From: Fidelibacterota bacterium | GTDB taxonomy: Bacteria > Fidelibacterota > UBA2242 > B5-G15 | Length of the DNA stretch: 10,814 bases | Assembly (NCBI GenBank): GCA_003645825.1 | Contig: QNCQ01000038.1 | Span: 1 to 10,814 of the forward strand | Direction: 5' to 3' | In this document: positions 7,203 to 10,814 of the stretch, piece after piece | How the letters are laid out: every line of letters starts with the position of its first letter | How positions within the stretch are numbered: the stretch's first letter is position 1 | Made by a program: the position numbers and the translations under genes | The notes under the pieces: model-generated | Seen by the model: only the letters and a program-made list of their open reading frames with translations | Databases searched by the model: none | What the model was told of the DNA's origin: nothing

Positions 7203-7816
7203 TATGTTTGCACTCCAGTTTTCTTCTTTCTTGTCAGCTTATAAATAAAAAGGGCTGTTATAACCACTATTATTCCCAGGGTAACATATAGATTATACCT
7301 CGAAAGTATTACTTTGATTTGTCCCCAGTTCTTTCCCACAAAGAGCCCAAGACCAAGTAGCAAACCTGACCACAAGGCTACACTCAAAGTATTCAAAAAA
7401 AGACTTATCCTGAAATTCATCTTGCACAGACCAGCGGTCAGAGTAATGAAGAATCTTGTCCCAGGAAGGAATCTGTTTATCAAAATAAGCCAGTACCCGT
7501 ACTTCTTAAAATAAAATTCCGTCTTCTGTATTTTCTCGTAAGGCAGAAACTTGAAATTCCTTTTTTCAAGAAAGTATTTTCCCCATCTGTGTGCTACATA
7601 GTATATGGTGCTGAATCCCAGAATGTTAGCAATGATAGCCATAAGGAATGTAGCTTCAGGACTTAATATTCCAATTCCCGCGAGATAGGCAGAAAAAGCG
7701 AGAAAAGTATCGCCCGGAACAAAAGGAGTAATATATTCCATAAACATCAAAACCGAAAGAATTATGTACACCAGGGAAATCGGAAAGTTTTCAAAAGTGT
7801 ATAAAAAGCTATCCAT
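7202..7816 (-). CDS. DedA-family (SNARE-associated/VTT domain) inner-membrane protein
   Basis: The product belongs to the DedA membrane protein family. Members are linked to membrane homeostasis and polyprenyl- or phospholipid carrier transport, but the substrate here is not known. The 204-residue protein has several hydrophobic segments, at about 13-30, 37-75, 108-130, 137-162 and 175-193, with a basic C-terminal end (KLTRKKK). The family marks are visible: Glu27 followed by PGD with Asp36 in the first re-entrant region, and NRFLPGTR with Arg115 and Arg121 before a TAG stretch (127-129). These four charged residues correspond to the functionally required Glu, Asp and two Arg of E. coli YqjA/YghB, though the Glu-Asp distance is shorter. 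The ATG at 7816 overlaps the ispF end by 8 bases, and only a weak AAGAGAG precedes it. Downstream it touches gltX. Confidence 0.93.
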   Translation of the reverse strand: MDSFLYTFENFPISLVYIILSVLMFMEYITPFVPGDTFLAFSAYLAGIGILSPEATFLMAIIANILGFSTIYYVAHRWGKYFLEKRNFKFLPYEKIQKTEFYFKKYGYWLILINRFLPGTRFFITLTAGLCKMNFRISLFLNTLSVALWSGLLLGLGLFVGKNWGQIKVILSRYNLYVTLGIIVVITALFIYKLTRKKKTGVQT

Positions 7817-8297
7817 TTTTCTCTCTTAACAGACACGTAGCAAATGCCGCTATACCTTCTCCTTTTCCAATAAAACCAAGACCATTGGTGGTAGTTGCTT
7901 TTATTGAAACCATATCCTGGTCTACCTCGAGGATGCTTGCAATGTTTTTTCTCATCGCGCTTATGTAGCCTGAGAGTTTGGGAGCCTGAGCTACTATCGT
8001 AAGATCAACATTTACCACATCAAGGCCGGCTTTCTCTATCATTTCTTTGACTCGCCTAAGAAGGAGCAAACTTGAAATATCCTTATATTCGGCCGAAGAA
8101 TCCGGGAAATGTGTCCCTATATCACCGAGGCCGGAAGCTCCAAGAAGGGAATCGATTATAGCGTGGGTTGCCACATCCGCATCTGAATGTCCGTCCAGCC
8201 CATAATCGTATTCAATCAGCTCCCCACACAGTACAAGCTTCCTTTCTTTCTTAAAAGGATGTACATCAATACCGTTTCCCACTCTAAGATTTTTCAT
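7809..8297 (-). CDS. ispF: 2-C-methyl-D-erythritol 2,4-cyclodiphosphate synthase
   Basis: IspF cyclises CDP-ME 2-phosphate to MEcPP with loss of CMP, the fifth MEP pathway step; it works as a trimer with a zinc ion at each subunit interface. The 162 residues are full length. Zinc ligands are Asp11 and His13 (GIDVHPF) and His45 (GHSDADVATH). LGDIGTHFPD (57-66) and GLGFIGKGEGI (139-149) are family motifs. At the position of E. coli Glu135, a second-metal ligand in KATTTEKLG, this protein has Asn138 (KATTTNGLG), and the DNA clearly reads AAT. AAAAGGG (8312-8306) precedes the ATG at 8297. The gene starts inside the last 14 bases of ispD and ends 8 bases into the dedA-family gene, so translation is probably coupled on both sides. 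Confidence 0.97.
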   Translation of the reverse strand: MKNLRVGNGIDVHPFKKERKLVLCGELIEYDYGLDGHSDADVATHAIIDSLLGASGLGDIGTHFPDSSAEYKDISSLLLLRRVKEMIEKAGLDVVNVDLTIVAQAPKLSGYISAMRKNIASILEVDQDMVSIKATTTNGLGFIGKGEGIAAFATCLLREKNG

Positions 8298-8988
8298 TAA
8301 AAAAGCCCTTTTCTAAAATCCACTCTGCAAGTGCGACATCAAACGGTGTCGTTATTTTTATATTTATCTCATCACCTTCTACCACACGAACCTTTCCACC
8401 AGCCACTTCAACCAAAGAAGCATCATCAGTACCGTAGAGGCCGTTTTCAAATGCATATTGATAGGCACGAATAAGAGCATCCTTTTTGAAAACCTGGGGT
8501 GTCTGTGCACCCGCTATTTCCTCTCTATTCAACGTGTTCTCTATAAAGCCGTCTTTGATTTTTTTTAGGGTGTCCTTCATCCTGATGACAGGTATCACAC
8601 CATCAGAGTCCTCAAGCTTATCCAAACAGGCTTTAAGAAACATCTTCCTAACAAATGGCCGCACGCCATCGTGAACCAGGACAGTCATTACACCCTCACT
8701 CAGGGCTTGAAGTCCATTAAAAACTGAATCCTGCCGCTCGGCTCCTCCTTTCTGGAATCTAATCGGGACAGGAAGATCCTCCGGGATACATGAATTTAGA
8801 ATAGAAGACCCCATATATTCCTCGGGAAGCACAAGGATAATCTCCTCCACGAACTCCGGAACAGCAATGTTTTTTATCGTATGGTAAAGAATAGGTTTCC
8901 CGCAAATAGGTATAAATTGCTTTGGTATGGAACTTTTCATTCGCTTACCTTTGCCCCCGGCTACAATGATAGCTGCAGTAGCTCTCAT
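8284..8988 (-). CDS. ispD: 2-C-methyl-D-erythritol 4-phosphate cytidylyltransferase
   Basis: IspD joins MEP and CTP to give CDP-ME and PPi, the third step of the MEP pathway. The 234 residues are normal length. The CTP-binding loop is VAGGKGKRM (9-17), followed by PKQF (22-25), GGAERQDSV (81-89), VHDGVRPF with the metal-binding Asp, AGAQTPQVF, TDDASLVE, and GDEINIKITTPFD near the C-terminus. All the usual motifs are present. The ATG at 8988 gives the canonical N-terminus, but I see no Shine-Dalgarno match in the 14-base gap after queA or in the last codons of queA, so initiation may depend on ribosomes arriving from queA. Its end overlaps ispF by 14 bases. Confidence 0.97.
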   Translation of the reverse strand: MRATAAIIVAGGKGKRMKSSIPKQFIPICGKPILYHTIKNIAVPEFVEEIILVLPEEYMGSSILNSCIPEDLPVPIRFQKGGAERQDSVFNGLQALSEGVMTVLVHDGVRPFVRKMFLKACLDKLEDSDGVIPVIRMKDTLKKIKDGFIENTLNREEIAGAQTPQVFKKDALIRAYQYAFENGLYGTDDASLVEVAGGKVRVVEGDEINIKITTPFDVALAEWILEKGFFNEKS

Positions 8989-9002
8989 ACCGTTTAGTGA
9001 TG

Positions 9003-10037
9003 TTACAGGATTAACATTGCATCACCAAAACTGAAAAACCTGTATTTATTCTTTATTGCTTCTTGATATGCTTTCATTATCAACTCATGCCCTGCAAAAG
9101 CAGAGACCATCATTAAGAGCGTGGACTTGGGCTGGTGAAAATTTGTTATTATTGCATCTATTATCTTGAATTGATATGGCGGATAGATAAATTTGTCAGT
9201 CCACCCTCGCTTGGGGCTGATCTGGAAACCGGAAACGCTAACGGTTTCAAGACACCTGACTACACTTGTTCCCACGGCGATTATTCTTTTTCCCTTTTCT
9301 TTTGCTTCATTTATTGCAAGAGCTGTTTCAGGAGAAACCTCAAAATACTCAGAGTCCATTCTGTGTCTGGAAAGATCCTCTACAGTAACAGGACGAAACG
9401 TTCCAAGTCCAATATGGAGTACTATGGAAGCAACCTTCACCCCTTTTTGTTTGATTTTCTCGAGCAACTCCTCTGTAAAGTGAAGTCCAGCCGTAGGAGC
9501 TGCTACTGCTCCTCTCTTTTTGGCGTATACAGTCTGGTATCTTTTTTTATCTTCCGGCGTTGGATCTCTTTTAATATAAGGAGGAAGGGGAGATTGGCCA
9601 ACCTCGTCAATAAGTTTGTAAAGTTCCTCACGAGAGATATTCACAAACCGCACAACTCTTCCGCCAGAAACGGTATTGTCTATCACATCACACTGTACTC
9701 CTTCTGCTATGGTCAGCTTGTTCCCGATCCTGACCTTTCTTGCAGGCTTTACAAGTACTTCCCAGAGGTTGTTTTCCAGCTCCCGAAGCAAAAACACCTC
9801 AACCTTCGCATCTGTTCTATCCTTTACAGCAAAAAGTCTTGCTGGGAATACTTTCGTTTCATTTATTACTATAAGATCCCCAGGTCTCAGATACTCAATG
9901 ATATTGTAAAAACGTTTATGTTCGATTTTCCCATCCTTCCTGTGAACCACCATTAGCTTCGAATGATCTCTCTTTTCCAATGGATACTGAGCTATTAGCT
10001 CCTCTGGCAGTTCATAATCGAAATCCGATAGTCTCAT
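9003..10037 (-). CDS. queA: S-adenosylmethionine:tRNA ribosyltransferase-isomerase
   Basis: QueA transfers and isomerises the ribose of SAM onto preQ1 in tRNA, forming epoxyqueuosine at the wobble base of GUN anticodons. The 344 residues match the family length. Motifs are the N-terminal MRLSDFDYELPEELIAQYP type, RPGDLIVINETKVFPARL (52-69), KPARKVRIG, AAPTAGLHFT, HIGLGTFRPV, HRMDSEYFEV and the C-terminal NFHQPKSTLLMMVSAFAG stretch. The ATG at 10037 is preceded by AGGAGG (10047-10042) with a short 4-base spacer. It lies 18 bases after ruvB and 14 before ispD. The ruvB-queA adjacency is common among bacteria. Queuosine made here would modify tRNAs for Tyr, His, Asn and Asp, not the tRNA-Gln in this cluster. 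Confidence 0.98.
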   Translation of the reverse strand: MRLSDFDYELPEELIAQYPLEKRDHSKLMVVHRKDGKIEHKRFYNIIEYLRPGDLIVINETKVFPARLFAVKDRTDAKVEVFLLRELENNLWEVLVKPARKVRIGNKLTIAEGVQCDVIDNTVSGGRVVRFVNISREELYKLIDEVGQSPLPPYIKRDPTPEDKKRYQTVYAKKRGAVAAPTAGLHFTEELLEKIKQKGVKVASIVLHIGLGTFRPVTVEDLSRHRMDSEYFEVSPETALAINEAKEKGKRIIAVGTSVVRCLETVSVSGFQISPKRGWTDKFIYPPYQFKIIDAIITNFHQPKSTLLMMVSAFAGHELIMKAYQEAIKNKYRFFSFGDAMLIL

Positions 10038-10041
10038 TAAA

Positions 10042-10047
10042 CCTCCT
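10042..10047 (-). promoter_or_regulatory. Ribosome binding site of queA
   Basis: The minus strand reads AGGAGG with only TTTA before the ATG at 10037. It lies in the 18-base gap after ruvB and marks the queA start. Confidence 0.75.
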
Positions 10048-10055
10048 GCAATTTA

Positions 10056-10814
10056 TTATTTGAATAATCTACCCTGATAGCTTTTCCCTATTTTGTTAAA
10101 ATACTGATATGCTCTCGGGGTAGCTTCTCTCCCACGGGGAGTTCTTTTAATCAACCCCTTTTGAATCAAATACGGTTCGTATACATCTTCTATAGTTTCA
10201 GGTTCTTCCCCTATCGCAACGGAGAGGCTGTTTAAACCCACCGGTCCTCCTGAAAACTTATCAAGAATTGTAAGGAGAATAGTTCTATCCATAGAATCCA
10301 GTCCTATCTCATCAATATCCAGCATTTCCAGGGATTTTTTTGCTACTTCAAGGTCTATAATGCCGTTGGCCTTGACCTGGGCATAATCCCGAGTCCGCTT
10401 CAAGATTCTGTTGGCTATTCTTGGGGTTCCCCTTGCTCTCTTTGCGATTTCTTCTGCACCCTCAGGAGTTATTTCTATGTCCAGTATTTTTGCAGTTCTA
10501 AGTACGATCTTGTAAAGTTCTTCAGGGGTATAATAATTAAGTCTCAAAACAACCCCAAACCTGTCTCTCAAAGGGGAGGTAATACGGCCGAGTCTTGTCG
10601 TAGCTCCAACAAGAGTAAAACCTTCAAGGTTTATCTGTATCGTTCTGGCATTTGGTCCTTTATCAATCACTATATCTATATTGAAATCCTCCATTGCAGA
10701 GTAGAGATATTCTTCAACCACATTGTTTAGCCTGTGAATCTCGTCGATAAAGAATACATCTCTGTATGAAAGGTTTGTGAGCATTCCTGCCAGATCTCCC
10801 GGCCTCTCGATCAC
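10056..10814 (-). CDS. ruvB: Holliday junction branch migration ATPase RuvB, N-terminal part outside the window
   Basis: RuvB is the hexameric AAA+ motor that, with RuvA, drives branch migration of Holliday junctions in recombination and repair. The visible 252 residues begin mid-protein; the first codon in the window is GTG read as an internal Val in a VIERPGDLA stretch. About 85-90 N-terminal residues with Walker A are missing. Seen are Walker B FFIDEIH (residues 21-27 of the visible part), the hairpin region DKGPNARTIQINL (51-63), sensor 1 GATTR (70-74), SPLRDRFG with the arginine finger (about 83), the sensor-2 region RGTPRIANRILKR, and the C-terminal winged helix ending in EPYLIQKGLIKRTPRGR. 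It ends at a TAA, 18 bases before queA. ruvC and ruvA would be expected upstream, outside the window. Confidence 0.97.
   Translation of the reverse strand: MIERPGDLAGMLTNLSYRDVFFIDEIHRLNNVVEEYLYSAMEDFNIDIVIDKGPNARTIQINLEGFTLVGATTRLGRITSPLRDRFGVVLRLNYYTPEELYKIVLRTAKILDIEITPEGAEEIAKRARGTPRIANRILKRTRDYAQVKANGIIDLEVAKKSLEMLDIDEIGLDSMDRTILLTILDKFSGGPVGLNSLSVAIGEEPETIEDVYEPYLIQKGLIKRTPRGREATPRAYQYFNKIGKSYQGRLFK

Noticed and set aside
9135..9956. 273-residue plus-strand open frame across queA
   Set aside because: It lies wholly antisense to a clear, full-length queA. Its translation is low-complexity, rich in Cys, Tyr, Ser and Phe, with no recognisable domain, and I see no ribosome binding site of note.
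10046..10070. AT-rich inverted repeat (ATTAT/ATAAT) at the end of ruvB, considered as a terminator
   Set aside because: The stem is only about 5 A-T pairs, overlaps the last ruvB codons and has no U-run of the proper kind, and it is followed at once by the queA ribosome binding site.
1..10814. Possible mobile element, CRISPR, defence or novel gene system
   Set aside because: All sequence is accounted for by conserved housekeeping genes in tight order. I found no direct repeats, transposase, integrase, phage gene or unexplained gap.
10812..10814. GTG at the right edge as a start codon of a short gene
   Set aside because: The protein reads straight into an internal RuvB stretch (VIERPGDLA) that normally follows about 85-90 further residues, so this is an internal valine cut by the window edge.

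Overview
The window is one unbroken run of housekeeping genes, all on the minus strand, so transcription reads from high to low coordinates. There are thirteen protein genes (the first and last cut by the window edges) and one tRNA gene. In reading order they are ruvB (3' part) - queA - ispD - ispF - dedA-family gene - gltX - ispE - tRNA-Gln(UUG) - prs - rplY (CTC/TL5 type) - pth - hppA - rpsF - rpsR. No gap exceeds 28 bases and four gene pairs overlap by 8 or 14 bases or share one base, so there is no gene-free stretch to describe and no room for ordinary terminators or intergenic promoters.

Organism: a bacterium with moderately AT-rich DNA and compact gene packing. It has the MEP isoprenoid pathway (ispD, ispF and ispE here), queuosine synthesis (queA), a two-domain L25 (CTC), a zinc-ribbon type S18 and a membrane pyrophosphatase with the K+-dependent signature. 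That pyrophosphatase type is common in anaerobes. The order ispE - tRNA-Gln - prs - rplY - pth resembles what I recall from Geobacter-like Desulfobacterota and some other anaerobic phyla, but the phylum cannot be fixed by reading alone.

Layout: 10814-9003 holds ruvB (Holliday-junction branch migration) and queA (tRNA queuosine). 8988-7809 holds ispD and ispF, consecutive in the cluster, though in the pathway IspE acts between them. 7816-7202 is a DedA-family membrane protein. 7202-4853 holds gltX, ispE and tRNA-Gln. 4826-2611 holds prs (PRPP), rplY and pth (translation support). 2618-597 is hppA, an ion-pumping pyrophosphatase sitting where pth would often be followed by ychF or rpsF. 568-1 is rpsF then rpsR, without the ssb that often lies between them.

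The set links precursor supply (PRPP, isoprenoids), tRNA charging and recycling (GltX, tRNA-Gln, Pth, QueA), ribosome parts (L25, S6, S18) and pyrophosphate removal with energy recovery (HppA). I see no mobile element, CRISPR array, phage gene or defence system, and no evidence of an undescribed system. The points worth a second look are of modest scale: the hppA placement, the missing ssb, the tRNA lodged between coding genes, an IspF metal-ligand substitution, and cofactor-site variants in S18 and GltX.
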